64,000 nt of DNA, taken from contig ML769668.1 of assembly GCA_009733575.1 (NCBI GenBank), positions 23,701-87,700 on the forward strand, read 5' to 3'. The notes beneath the pieces were generated by a model, which ran no database searches, was not told where the DNA came from, and worked only from the letters and a program-made list of their open reading frames with translations. The position numbers were made by a program, and so were the translations under genes. The DNA comes from Gymnopus androsaceus JB14. Taxonomy: Eukaryota; Basidiomycota; Agaricomycetes; Agaricales; Omphalotaceae. Below, one piece after another: positions 1 through 11,722 of this stretch (positions within the stretch are counted from its first letter, which is position 1; the number at the start of each line of letters is the position of its first letter).

Positions 1-40
1 ATTTAAAACAACTCTTTACGTTTACTGACGAATCTCGTAG

Positions 41-3000
41 GCTGGGAATGGGACGATGCTAACGTAGTCCATCTATTGCCGGCGCTGGTTGAAGGCAAGG
101 GCGTGTTTCCGTGAGTGTTTCCTGCGTTATCTGCTTTTTCGTTATTTTCGTTTGTTTCCGTTTTCTTTTTCGTTTGGAGATTGTAGATTTTCTGTTCCGA
201 GATTCGAGATATGATTCTTCGTTTGTTTCATTTTTTCGTCAAAGTTTCCTGAACCGTCGTGATTTTACCTGGTTTTTCCTTCTTTCGTCCTTTTGCTTTC
301 ACCCATCTCGAATAAAGCTAACCAATGTTCTGAAAATCTTCAGTCCCGCACAACTTTCCTCCTACAAGCTCCAAATGGCGAACATTCTTCGTTCTCTGGG
401 CGCCACATTCGCTACTTGTGCGTGTGGGGAGGCGGTCGGTGCTTCCGCCTTTGCTTCCTCTAGTGCAAGTGCCGGTTCAGCAGGTGTGGGAGAAGGTTTG
501 GGTGCAGACGGGGTAGAGAAGTATGGAAATGGGCCAGAAGCAAGGGGCTGTGTGTTGAGGAGGATGAAGGAGTTTGTAGATGGCGTGTATGATTCTTTGG
601 ATGGGAACGGGCAGGAGAAGGAACGGGAAAGAGCGCGTGTGGATATGCATGAGCCGAAGGACGACCTTGCTATTGGCAACGCTCGTAAACCGGGGCCGGA
701 ACTTATATCCAGTGGGAAGCCTGAGCAGCTGGAGCGAAGACGTCATCCAGGGGGAGCTGTAGACGTGGAGATGACCGACCTTGACCTCAGGCATAGGCGT
801 TCTTCTTCTTCACCGAGAGCAGTTGCTACACGGAGACTTTCTCCTCGACCCGAGTCACTAGCAGCACCTGTACCATCGTCTTCCGCTGTTCTCTCATCGA
901 GTTCCCCTTCAGCTTCACCGTTACCGCTACCTCCATCTTCGAATCTGAATTCGAATCATCATCCAAACTCGAATTCGACCGCTCCGCCTACTCACGACCT
1001 CGGCCCTCTAATCGGCGTCCCTCGCGGCTTTAGGACTCGGGAGAGGATACCTGGGAGCGGAGGCTGGGGTGGAGTTGAGATGGATTTAGAGTTTGAGGGG
1101 GCGTTAGGTCCTAGACCTCAAGCTCAACCCAAGCCGAAGGAGCGGGAGCATGCGGAGGCACTGCCTCTCCCTCTGCACATTTTTCCTCCATACCTTCCAC
1201 ATCCCTCATTTGCTTTCGGATATGCATACCCTCCGCCTCATGCAGGAATTCCAGGCTTTCCTGCACCCTATGGACTGCCTCCTTGTTCCTTTCCATCGCC
1301 CTTTTTTTCCCCGTTCCCATCCGCTCACTCATACCCGTATCCTCATCCCTATGGGCTTCGGCCTAATCCTTCCCCGAGCGTCAACCAAAGTTCGATCTCG
1401 CGCACGGATGGGAATGTGGATCTGTATTGGGGAACACGGCCTGCTCGAGCGGCGGAGGATGTTGATGAAGATGGAGAAGTGGAGGTCGACATTGAGGGTG
1501 ATGAGGAAGGGGATATAGAGGTGGATATCGATATTGAGGGTGATGGTGATAAGGACGGTAAGTGATTTTGCGCCGTCCGTTCTTGCATTCGATTCTTTTT
1601 ATCTGAATTAATTCAACTATTTCGCTTTCTATTGTCTTCTTCTGTGGTTGCCTATGTTCATCTCCCTTTCACAGATCCATTACCCCCTCAACGACATCGG
1701 CGAAAACGTTCGATTCATCATCGGAGGAAATTATCTACCTCTGCACGGATGGACGATCCAGCCACGCAAGAACATGAGCTCGATGAGGTTGAGGAGATGG
1801 AGGTCCCGCCGAAAATGAAGCGAAGGTCGATGCATCGCAGAAAGGAGCTGCATATCGCGGACAGAACAGTCTCCGGCGCCACGTCTATGGAAGTTGACCA
1901 AGATCATCACGATATTGTTCGGGCTCAGAATGGTATGTTTTCTCTTATTGAATTTTCTGTGTATTGATTCGAATTCTTTTTATAAAGTGACACCGAGTCC
2001 TGCAGTACCACCATCATCGTCATCTTCTATTCCTATCCCTACAATATCCATGACTGCGCCGTCCTCTCCTCCACAAATCTCTCTTCCTCCTCCATCATCT
2101 CGTCCCATCCTCGACGTTGAAACTGCAATGACATCCCCGCTCATGTCACTGGCCAATCTGTCCCTTTTATCGCCTGCGATTCCTATCCCTGCGTCTACGT
2201 CTGGACGCTCATTCCCGTTTTCGGAATCAAGTGTGCAGGGGCGCAAGGCAAGATCAAAACCTTTGACCAAGGATCTTTGGTGCGACACAACTACGTCTGC
2301 ATCTGGGTCTTTCGGATTTGCCCCTCACGAACAGGAACGAGAACGCTCAAGATCTCCGACGGTGGCACCAAGGGCATTAGCAGTTGACCCACTTGCTGCC
2401 TTGGCCGCTGCAGCTGCAGCTGCTAGGCCTATTTCGCCTCTGCCCAATAGGAATGCTATGCAAGTACGGGATGAACAGCAAGAACGGTGGAGGTCCCGAT
2501 CCCGGTCACGGTCGCCTTCTCAGAGACGACCGAATACGGCAATGCTCTCTGCCCGTTCTATCTCTAGTTCCAAATCCCCAGGACATGATGAGCGTTTACA
2601 GAACGACGGGTATCCTCCTTCCGATGGCCGAGATGAACGATATCAATCTCACGATCCATCTGTGCATGCCCACGACGCTGTCCTTGGACCAGGAGGAATC
2701 CGCGTTCTCAGCTCTCCAGAGCATGCGTGGGTTCCATTGAGGAGGGGTATTAGTGTTTCTTCATCGTCTGGTGCGATGTATGATTCTCAAGATGGGGACG
2801 ATGTTGGTTCTGCCATGACTAGGGATGAGAGTTCTGATCCTTCCTCTGCTCATATGGCGGAGGATGGATTTGATAACGGGAACCATAATGGGAAGACGAG
2901 TTTGGAGGTAAAGCTAGAGATGGTGGAGGAAGCGACTTGGCTTGCTTCGGGTCCGGGTTCAAATGCGAGTGGCGAGGTGGTAATTGATCTGATTTCCAGT

Positions 3001-5442
3001 CCGACCCGCAGGGATACTGTGGATGCGGATTCGATGCAAATTGACGACGACGCAAGTATTCCTCCCACTGCGAATTACCAACATTCGCATTCGCCTTCCG
3101 CTCACGCCCACCAAAATTCGAACCCGCTCTCACCCTCGGCGACAAATACAGATTCATACGTGGCTCCTCTTTCCCCACTCTCACCACCTCCGCAAAACTT
3201 GGACGAGATTCCGCCTTGGCCTGCATCTCCTTCGCCTTCGCGTTCTTCAGCTTCACTACAACGTGGTTCTCCGATGTCTGCTGTAGGGGAGTCTGCGTTT
3301 CCTGCCAATCCAGTAAACGAGAGACGCAAGAGTGCCTCTCCTTCAGATGCTGTTCACTCGCATTCGATGCCCTCACCGATGAGTGCGCTGTCATCGGTTG
3401 GATCGTCACCCGCATTCGATCATAAGGTGGCTTTGGATGAGCACTTGGGACTGCGAGATGCTGCAGACGCTGCGGGCAATGTGACGGTGGCGAGGATGAA
3501 GACTGCTGTGTCTTCCTCCCCACTTTCTTCACCGTTGTCTTCTCCTGTGGAGAATCTGATTTCTTTGCCTGCGCATTCAGCTCCTGCTCCGTTTACTGCT
3601 TCCATATCTACTACTGGCTCCGCAGAAAATGCTCCTGAAGACACAGCGGAGATGCAGATAGACGAGCCGAAGATTGAAAGCGTTTCATCTCATCCTCAAC
3701 CCGCAACACCTTCTGATGTCCCAACCCTCGAACATTCAGCGTCAATGTCACCCTCGTTAGGGAACACATCGCCTGCTACACCTCCTGAAGTCGAGCCGAT
3801 GGAAGCAAATGATAGGGTTGCTGACAAGTTTGAGGGAAAAGGTGAAGATCCCTCGAATCCGGGTAAGTTATTTAGCTCCAATGGGTATCCATTTCGCTAA
3901 CTGAAACCTCTGAATGCAGAAGCAAGCTTGAATGTCAACGCAGACCTACAAGAGTCACTACCACCCTCCTCAGCAGTTGAACTAAACGGTCAACATATGG
4001 AGCATACTGATGGTAGAGTCTTTTTGCATCTTTTGTGCTTTAATTAGCTCATTTCTTTTTCCCCGCCAGCTTCCGCCACTTCTACTGGGCATACGCTGCA
4101 AACGCCCACTACGACTCTCTTTGCAACTCCTTCGACGCCGACGCAAGCGCCATCGAAGGTGAAGATGTCATTGAAAGACTTTGCGATGCGGAAGAGACGG
4201 CAAAAGGAGGAGGAACAGCAACGGGAAAAGGAAGAGAGGGAGCGGGAGGAGCAGAAGAAGGATATTTCTGCGGAGGAGTTAGAGCTCAAGGATGAGGATG
4301 GGAAGGAGGATAACCACTCGAAGGACTCGGAGGAAGGGACAAATCGAGCGGAGGTCATGAAGGAGCTTATGGAGGACGACGCAACTATGCATGCAGCGTC
4401 TCCTACTTCCCTAGTCTCCGTTGCACCTGCTAAGCAACAGACGGAGGACTGTGAACGCAAGCAATCGCAATCCGACGTGGACGTGATTATGAAAGCCTCC
4501 GAGACGTTGAACAAGCTTATGGTAACATCGAAGGCGGTGGGGACGACGACGACGAAGATGGTCAATGGGCTTGCCGAACATCCTTCCTTCTCTGCCTTGC
4601 CCCCTTTCTCTCCTGCCACGGTGCTCTCGCCGTCTCCGACCATTTTCAGTCAGACTTTGTTGCCCCGTCGGTCTAGTCCGTTTGCCCCGTCGTCATTAGC
4701 TCAAGACACATCGCCTAAGGAGTTGCCCCAAGTTTCATCCGAACGTGCATCCAAACATATTCGCAGAGCTTCCCACGAGGATGGAGAAATCGTGGATAAT
4801 GATGACCAGACTTCTTCTCCTTCAGCGCCTCCCCCACCCCCTTCAATCTCGAACAAACAATCCTCTCGTTCGTCATCAATCCCTAAATCCTACTCACCCC
4901 CACCTCGACCATTCAAGTTCCCGGACACCAATGCAGCGAATGAGCAGCGTTCACGAACTCCTCCCACGCAGCCCCGTTCATTCGTTTCGCGCTCACCATC
5001 AGTATCCTCTCTGCCACATGGGAGTCCGCCGACGCGGAGCCTGGGCCTAGGTGGTAGTGGTAACACTTCCATTCCCGCTCCTCTAACTTCAACGGCAGCC
5101 TCTTCCCCTGCAACTTCAGCTCCTCTGACTGCACCTCCGGCAGCTTTGCCTGCCGTCAACCCTGCTTTAGGTCGTACTCCTCCCTCCGGCCCTCGAGCCC
5201 TACGTCAATTGCAACAAAGACAGGATGCAGGAGGAAGAGGATATCCAGGTGATCGTAATGGCGGTGGTAACATGTTCCTTTCTCGTGGGGCACCGTACGA
5301 TTCCAGGGATAGAGACCGGTTTAGAGATCGCGGGGGAGATTTTGGAAGGGATAGTAGGGACAGAGACAGAGATCGAGATCGAGAGTGGAGTAGTGGTCCC
5401 CAAAGAATTAGAGCAAGGGACAGTGGTGGATGGGGGAGATAG
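41..5442 (+). CDS. SET3-like SET-domain protein, copy A (5' end outside window)
   Basis: This is the 3' part of a large chromatin-type protein. The first exon (41-110) encodes the end of a SET domain (WEWDDANVVHLLPALVEG), preceded in copy C by PHD and SET segments. In yeast this family (SET3/SET4) scaffolds a histone deacetylase complex through a PHD finger and a SET domain thought to lack methyltransferase activity. The exons I can place are 41-110, 344-1557, 1675-1932, 1988-3862, 3920-4012 and 4070-5442; all junctions are GT...AG and keep one frame to the TAG at 5440. The roughly 1,630-residue tail is low-complexity Ser/Pro/acidic sequence. It contains a Lys/Arg/Glu coiled-coil stretch encoded near 4180-4260 and an Arg/Asp-rich repeat close to the C terminus. 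The first intron (111-343) is unusually long for this locus. Copies B, C and a remnant at 45.8 kb are paralogues; of these only A is open. Confidence is high for a real reading frame and good for the family. Confidence 0.82.
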
Positions 5443-6798
5443 TTCTGCGGAGGTGTGTGTATGTTGCATTGTGCTTCGATGGCCTACGTTTGTCTCTTTT
5501 GATAGTGTTACTGTAGTTTCGTCGTATATCCTTATTTGCTTTCTGATGTTTTTTTTTCCTGATTTCTCTGTTTTACTTTCCTTGGTTCGTTCCTGTCTCT
5601 CCCTCGTTTCTTGTGGTTCTATTGGGTGTTTGAATCTCTTCTCATGTCACATAACTTATCCATGACCAGCTTTCGTTTTCGATGTGGAAACAATTATTGC
5701 GTTTTTATTTCTCTCTTCCTCATTCAATCCTTTCCTTCTCATTGCTTTCGTGTTTGCTCTAGGTTATCTATCGAATAATCAAAGCTTTGTACCTACCGAA
5801 CAAGAAAATCGAAACATACCAATCAAATACTGTAGGCGAATGAATTTTTCGTGGTTACTCCGACGTTCTCTTTCTTTTCCAACAAAGGAACGAAACGAAT
5901 TACGCCTAATGTAGTGGTTCATCTCCAAGTTCCTCACTGACACGTTTCGGGATCCCAGCAACATATACAATGATGACCTAAATACCACTTTCAACTATTC
6001 TCAACCCACGTCTCGAATATCTTGTTGGATCCATCGTGCAGTAATTAGCAGGCTGTGAACAGCTGCAGCGAGTGGGTCCTTGGAATTCGGAATCTGAATC
6101 CCTGTACAAACTCGGAACTCGAACGTTTCCGAGTCCTTCATGTTTGCAAAGATTAAATGAGGAAGCAAATGAACAGTGCATACTGTAGGACTTTTCCCGA
6201 CTTCTGCTTCTAGGTCCAGACATTCTGCAAGTGATTTGTAAATCTTACACTTTGTCTCAAGCTTCGATGTTCGCGTCGTCTTGCATCATACCCTCATGAT
6301 AATTCGTCTTAGCGCCGGTCAAGTCCGGCAAGTCCCCGACTCGAAGATGAAGAAGTGCTATTCCAACAGGAATACAAGATACATTCACGAAATATACAGT
6401 AATTGTCTCTCACTCGATGCTTTAAGGACGTATGTCTACAAGGAATTTAATTAGAATGCTCAACGCGGAGATGTAGAACACACCCTCATGAAAGACCAAC
6501 TATTATGTTCCTCCCATCCGCAACCACTTGGTCTTCATGATACAAATGACACTAGAGTGAAAATAGCTGGTCGGATATTTTCGCAGGTGTGCGCAGTCGA
6601 TGGTTGTATGAGCCTCTTAGCGTCGAATGATAAAATCTTTCACGCTATGGTCAGTACTGTCATTTCCTACAAAACAGTATCATGAGCAACGACATCGAGG
6701 GTGTGCACAGGCATTTCCATGCAATTGAAATGGGTCCTGTTCTGTTAACGAAACACCATATAAGCGAGTAACATGAGCAGTGGTGCGATATAAAGCAA
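5443..6798. other. 3' flank of SET3-like copy A, no gene seen
   Basis: About 1.35 kb follow the SET3-like stop codon. The first 200-300 nt are T-rich and probably 3' UTR. I see no protein I recognise on either strand. The stretch is nearly identical in copy C (28471-29824) and present in reverse in copy B (about 13.98-15.37 kb), so it belongs to the duplicated unit. Identity between A and C stops abruptly after the shared sequence GCGATATAAAGCAA at 6785-6798. Confidence 0.6.
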
Positions 6799-7600
6799 TC
6801 CGACATCCATCATACATTCTCCGAACGAACGTTGGGTTACTGTCGTCGGCGATGGTGAATGGATCACTTACACTGCTCTCGCGTGGAGGAACAAGGCCTT
6901 TGGAAACGGTATATTGTTTGCTTGGGGACCGGATTTGAACACATACGCTGTGCTCGAGTCCAAGGTCACTCTCAAGTTGTACGAGAATTTCAAGGAAGCT
7001 GGAAAGGGAATGAAAGGTCTCAGTAGTTGGGGTATGGATGCACTTTACGGAGGACCGCTGCTTGCTGCGAGAGGGAATGGGTTCATGGATGTTCTGGGAT
7101 TGGGAGTCGGGAAAGGTGGTTAGGAGGATCTGAATGTTGATGCAAAGGAGGTCGGCGCATCTTTCTTCTACGTTTACCTCTACTGATACGTTTCTACCCA
7201 GGTCTACTGGTCAACAACCGATTCCCTCGTCGCCATCGTCGCAGAAGATTCGTTCTACATGTTAAGTTTGACCGTGACAGCGTATGAGGAACGATTAACG
7301 AGTGGAGTGGAGTGGAGATTGATGATGAGGGTGTGGAGGAGGCGTTTGAAGTTATAGCTGATGTCGCGGGGGTATACCGTCTTTGTTCACTGCGACCTTA
7401 CCATTAGCTTATGCTCATGCTCAACGGCGTGAAAACCGCAAAATGGGTCAGCGACTGCCTCATCTACACTACCGCATCCAACAGGCTGATGTATTTTGTC
7501 GGGAACGAAAGCTTTAGTATTAGTCCGTTATCGTCTTCAAACTCAAATGCAAAAGGCCCGCATTCACTGCCACTAGAATACGTTGTATTATATCTGTGAT
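6799..7600 (+). pseudogene. Coatomer beta' (Sec27/COPB2) C-terminal propeller fragment, copy A
   Basis: Broken pieces of the COPI vesicle-coat subunit beta' are readable in order. They are TSIIHSPNERWVTVVGDGEW (about 6807-6866), WRNKAFGNG and FAWGPDLNTYAVLESKV (to about 6980), a STTDSLVAIVAEDSFYML stretch (about 7210-7265), and VKTAKWVSDCLIYTTASNRL (about 7429-7490). The last piece runs on into YFVGNESFSISP. These belong to the second beta-propeller of the family, roughly residues 380-600 of a protein of about 800-850 residues. The N-terminal propeller and the C-terminal half are missing, and several frameshifts and a stop near 7121 interrupt it. It directly abuts the shared 3' flank at 6798, so it is a truncated duplicate and not a functional coat gene. 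Confidence 0.85.
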
Positions 7601-7621
7601 AAACATGTGTGCACCTAGATA

Positions 7622-9042
7622 CGGCTTCCAATATCGCGTCCATAAGTCCAGGACATGTTAAGCAAAATCCTGTCAGGTGTGAGCGTCTTCCTATTCCCCA
7701 ATCATGAATAAATGGGCTGAAATCGTGATTAAAATCAGTGCACCACTGCAAAGAATGGCCAGTACTTATCGTTGTTCTGTTCAAGTTCTCCCCAGAGTCT
7801 ATGTAACCATTGGGTTAAAGGATTAGAAGAAGAAAGGCAAAGTGACGTACTCATCCATAAGCACCCAGTTCGAATGTGATGTATCCTCCGACATTACACA
7901 CATTCTTCAGTACTGCTGAGACCAATATCGTCGTGCACAAACTCAACCAATGTGAGTGATAGACTGGAAAGCACCAATGGACCTGCATAGATCAAGAAAA
8001 GCAAATAAAGCACGGTAAGATTCCATCGGAGGACCCTCGCTTCTGCCGGAGTGATTCGCCCAGATGGGAGAGGCCTCCAGGCACACCACCAATAATTATG
8101 CTTCAGCTTGGCTGAAGCATAGTGTGAAGTAAATTATTTCAACACCTATGCAAAATGTACTTTTCCAGACAAATATGGAAGATAATTATTTCGGTAGACT
8201 GATGAATAAATAAAATTCCTACCTTCTGAATTTTGAAAGTTAGACTGATTTCCAAAAGAAGTGATTTCAATTGAACTCTGAAACAACAATTTCAAGGGAG
8301 ACTGAATGCTTTTATTTCATAATAAGAGTGAAAGAAATTGCTTCGAAGAACCCTTTCAGCTGGTTTCCGAAAGACAATACTTCAATTTTCGGACCGGACC
8401 GGGCCGCTGCCACACCGCACAGCGAAAGGCAATCTTTCAGCGGAAAATTGAATTGTTCTTTGAAACAATTACTTGCACTCTTATTGTGAAAGAAGAACTT
8501 TCAAGTCCACATTAAAACTATCTGTTTTCAGAGTCCAATTGAAAATTCTCCCTTCAGAAGTACGTGTAAATTCAAAAATTCAGAAGGTAAGAACTTTATT
8601 CATTCGTCACTCTATCGAAATAATCATTTTCCATATTTGTCTGAAAAAGTATATTTCACATAGGTATTGAAATAATTTACTTCAGACTATGCTTCAGTCA
8701 AGCTGAAGCATAATTATTGGCGGTGTGAGGGTTTATGATATCTTCGTTAGCGCTATTCGCTTGATTTGAGACATTGGCCTGTAGAAGATGAAGCCGAATC
8801 CGTTACATTGTGCTCAACAGAGAGCGACGTGTTAGAAATTCAGACAGGGCAATGGAGAAGATAAGCTGTAGATGCGGCAGATCAAAAACAGTGGGAGGAA
8901 ACACGCTCTGAGGGCTACGAACAATAGGAAAAAATATAGTTTTGTAGTCCGACTTGGTGAAGAGAAAAACTGTCTTCAGGTGGTAATGAAGACGGATTAT
9001 CGTATAGAGACCGGGATACATTTTGATAAATGCAATCAACAT
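7622..9042 (-). pseudogene. UbiA-type prenyltransferase pseudogene, copy A, split by a MITE
   Basis: Read on the minus strand, this resembles fungal integral-membrane UbiA-like prenyltransferases, which join an isoprenoid chain to an aromatic or other acceptor. The N-terminal exon starts at 9042 and contains HYHLKTVFLFTKSDYKTIFF. After a probable intron comes RIRLHLLQANVSNQANSANE, which aligns with the Asp-rich first motif region. The next block is RPLPSGRITPAEARVLRW plus a hydrophobic helix (8070-7960), followed by NVCNVGGYITFELGAYG (about 7900-7850) and GALILITISA (about 7740). A TAA at 8805-8803 lies inside the conserved region, frameshifts separate the later blocks, and MITE 8082-8727 interrupts the coding sequence between the INP and RPLPSGR residues. 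The C-terminal end is lost near 7622. The acceptor and product cannot be inferred. Confidence 0.75.
8082..8727. mobile_element. Foldback MITE (family F1), insertion in the UbiA pseudogene
   Basis: This 646-bp element is an almost complete inverted repeat centred near 8405. Its ends are CACACCACCAATAATTATGC and GCATAATTATTGGCGGTGTG. Just inside each end is a small palindrome of the form GCTTCAGC-N-GCTGAAGC. A 3-bp target duplication AGG lies at 8079-8081 and 8728-8730. There is no coding capacity. The other copies are 12042-12692 (the same insertion, in inverted copy B), 39464-40082 and 51016-51622. The CAC start with a 3-bp duplication fits CACTA/CMC or PIF-like elements; I cannot decide between them. 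Confidence 0.88.
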
Positions 9043-9934
9043 CCTTGGTCTCGGAATGCGGAGCCAATTTATTCCTGCATCCAAGGGATGTTCGAAACGG
9101 GTATATGTCCATGAGGAGATGAGCGCATGCCTATCCATCCATACTGTCCGCTCTTCCTTCCGTACTTGCTAGATGTGGGCAGGAGTCCTGACGGTCGGCT
9201 GTCGTTCAGATAGATTTTGAACATCGAGCATAGTGCATGGACGAAATTGGCAAAAGGCCTACTACCGCAGAAACAAATGGCTACTTGCATGGCATTCTTC
9301 TCGTCTATGATTAAGTTAGCTCGGAGGGTTGAAGTTTTCTTCCAAATTGTTGATTTCTCCGGGTTCAGCGATGGATTTCAGGTGTAGATTCCTGCGAAGG
9401 CAATATGTTGACAGGCCAGATACACCGATCTTGCACCGATCTCATTCAAAATTTCTTGCGATAAGGCTCATGGATTGGAGGGCGCCACTATTCTATGGAA
9501 TGTAAATCATCTGTACCTAGCTAATGGGCCCAGTTTTCATCAGTGACAAGCAAGAGTAATCGGAAGAAAGGTGAAGGAATGAGAAGAAAGACGGAAGTCC
9601 AGCGCTTAGGTTGCGGCCCGACTACACCGTCCGATGATTTAGGCGCCTTGAACAATCTTGCGTTGTACATCACTGCCTATTCAATTTCGAGTTGCAACCT
9701 TTACCTTTTTTCAACTTGGGGCTCATTGACCAAAGGATCTGAAAGTATTCCTCGGGTAGTATTTCGCATGGTCTACTCGCTTTTACAGAGCTTTGTCGTT
9801 CATTTTTACAGGCCCGGGACTGCGTCGCATCTATGCTAGGGACCGGAGCTTCCTTCCTCCTTCTTTCGAACAAGAACAGTGGGAACACGCTCTAGGTTCT
9901 GTTGACATTACAGCCACTCCCATTATTTCTCCAA
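9043..9934. promoter_or_regulatory. Divergent upstream region between UbiA and SDR pseudogenes
   Basis: About 0.9 kb separates the UbiA start (minus strand) from the SDR start codon at 9935 (plus strand), so it should hold the promoters of both ancestral genes. I see no convincing conserved protein in it. One frame that is open in the inverted copy (11331-11729) is broken in copy A, so I do not treat it as a gene. No specific regulatory motif is claimed. Confidence 0.35.
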
Positions 9935-10320
9935 ATGCCCACCATACTCTCTGGCAGCAAAGTACTCATTACTGGTGCCAACGGATACATTGCTTCATGA
10001 TAGACTCTATTGGACAGAGGTTACAGCATTCGAGGTGCTGTCCGATCCGCAGAGAAAGGAACACGGATGAGAGAGATATCTTCAAAGAGTATGGAGTTAA
10101 ACTCGAGTTCGTTGTTGTACCGGATATTACAAAGGTTGTCTAAATGTACGTTTCTCTGTCCTTTATCTTATGGTTGAAAGGAACAAAACCTATATTTCCC
10201 CCTTCCAGTATTCCGCTCTCGCTGGCCCTTCGATGATCTAGAAGACCAGCACCAAGTTCCCAGCTCAAAACTCATTCGATTTCCCCTACCACCGAATGCT
10301 TGAACTGACAAAAGAACGAA
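9935..10320 (+). pseudogene. NAD-dependent epimerase/dehydratase (SDR) N-terminal fragment
   Basis: The sequence begins ATG-Pro-Thr-Ile-Leu-Ser-Gly-Ser and continues KVLITGANGYIAS, the glycine-rich NAD(P)-binding motif of extended short-chain dehydrogenases (methylglyoxal or flavonol reductase type). It then runs through SVRGAVRSAEKGTRM-like residues to VVVPDITK. Relative to copy C (20668-21020), a short deletion after YIAS shifts the frame, and TGATAG gives an early stop. A second exon fragment with AFDDLEDQ follows, and then homology ends, well before the catalytic YxxxK region. It is therefore a dead fragment of a protein of about 340 residues. It lies head-to-tail with the SET3-like 5' region. 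Confidence 0.75.
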
Positions 10321-10379
10321 GGATAAGAGCCTACATCGAGGATGATGAACGTGAACGCAATAGCGGGCGAAGAATTTTT

Positions 10380-10830
10380 TGGAATGAGACGGAGATCCTC
10401 TATATCTAATACGAATGCGGCGACGTCGACGAAGCAGCAGCAACAGCGTGGTAATTCTCCAGCGCTCTCTACAAAACAGCAACAGTAGCGTCTTCCGCCG
10501 ACGCCTCGAGGATATTTCTGCAGGACAAGCGTCTGGAAGTACTGCTGTACGGCTGGTGAACGGCTATGGGCACGAGATAGACGGAAATGGGACGCTGCTT
10601 TTGTCTCCAACCGCAGCGCTCGAAGCGAATGGCAGGAGGATTTCAAGGCTCAGTCTCGGTTAATGGGCATGGTGCTGGATCTGCTGGAGGGGCTAGCGGA
10701 AGATAAATCGAGCGGTGGATGGAAAAGCTCGGGAGGGAGAAGCGCCTCTCCTGTAGCCTCTACTACGTCTTCTGGTCGACAGAACAGCACCACATTCTTC
10801 TGCCTTTGCTTCTTCGTCAGCAGGGTCCAG
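10380..10830 (+). pseudogene. 5' fragment of the SET3-like gene, next to the inversion breakpoint
   Basis: This segment matches the 5' part of the copy C SET3-like gene (about 21070-21505). Recognisable frames include residues such as SGSTAVRLVNG, LLLSPTAALEANGR and GGRSASPVAS. Frames shift several times and an in-frame stop is present (…GASGR-stop). The homology breaks off at about 10830, where inverted copy B begins. No PHD finger is present here, because the break lies upstream of it. Confidence 0.65.
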
Positions 10831-11722
10831 CGAGTATGGTGGGCATTTGGATAAATAATGGGAGTGGCTGTAATGTCAACAGAACCTAGAGCGTGTTCCC
10901 ACTGTTCTTGTTCAAGAAGGAAGGAAGGAAGGAAGCTCCGGTCCCTGGCATATGCGACGCGAGTCCCGGGCCTGTAAAAATGAACGACAAAGCTCCTGTA
11001 AAAAGCGAGTAGACCATGCGAAATACTACCCGAGGAATTGTTTCAGATCCTTTGGTCATGATCCCCAAGTTGAAAAAAGGTAAAGGTTGCAACTCGAAAT
11101 TGAATAGGCAGTGATGTACAAACGCAAGTTGTTCAAGGCGCCTAAATCATGGACGGTGTAGCGGGCCGCAACCTAAGCGCTGGACTTCCGTCTTTCTTCC
11201 TTCACCTTTCTTCCGATTACTCTTGCTTGTCACTGATGAAAACTGGGCCCATTAGCTAGGTACAGATGATTTACATTCCATCGAATAGTGGCGCCCTTCA
11301 ATCCATGAGCCTTATCGCAAGAAATTTTGAATGAGATCGGTGCAAGATCGGTGTATCTGGCCTGTCAACATAGTTGCCTTCGCGGCATCGAAATCCATCG
11401 CTGAACCCGGAGAAATCAACAATTTGGAAGAAAACTTCAACCCTCGAGCTAACTTAATCATAGACGAGAAGAATTCCATGCAAGTAGCCATTTGTTTCTG
11501 CGGTAGTAGGCCTTTTGCCAATTTCGTCCATGCACTATGCTCGATGTTCAAAATCTATCTGAACGACAGCCGACCGTCAGGACTCCTGCCCACATCTAGC
11601 AAGTACGGAAGGAAGAGCGGACAGTATGGATGGATAGGCATGCGCTCATCTCCTCGGGGCATACACCCGTTTCGAGCATCCGCTAGATTTAGGAATATAT
11701 TGGCCCGCATTCCGAGACCAAG

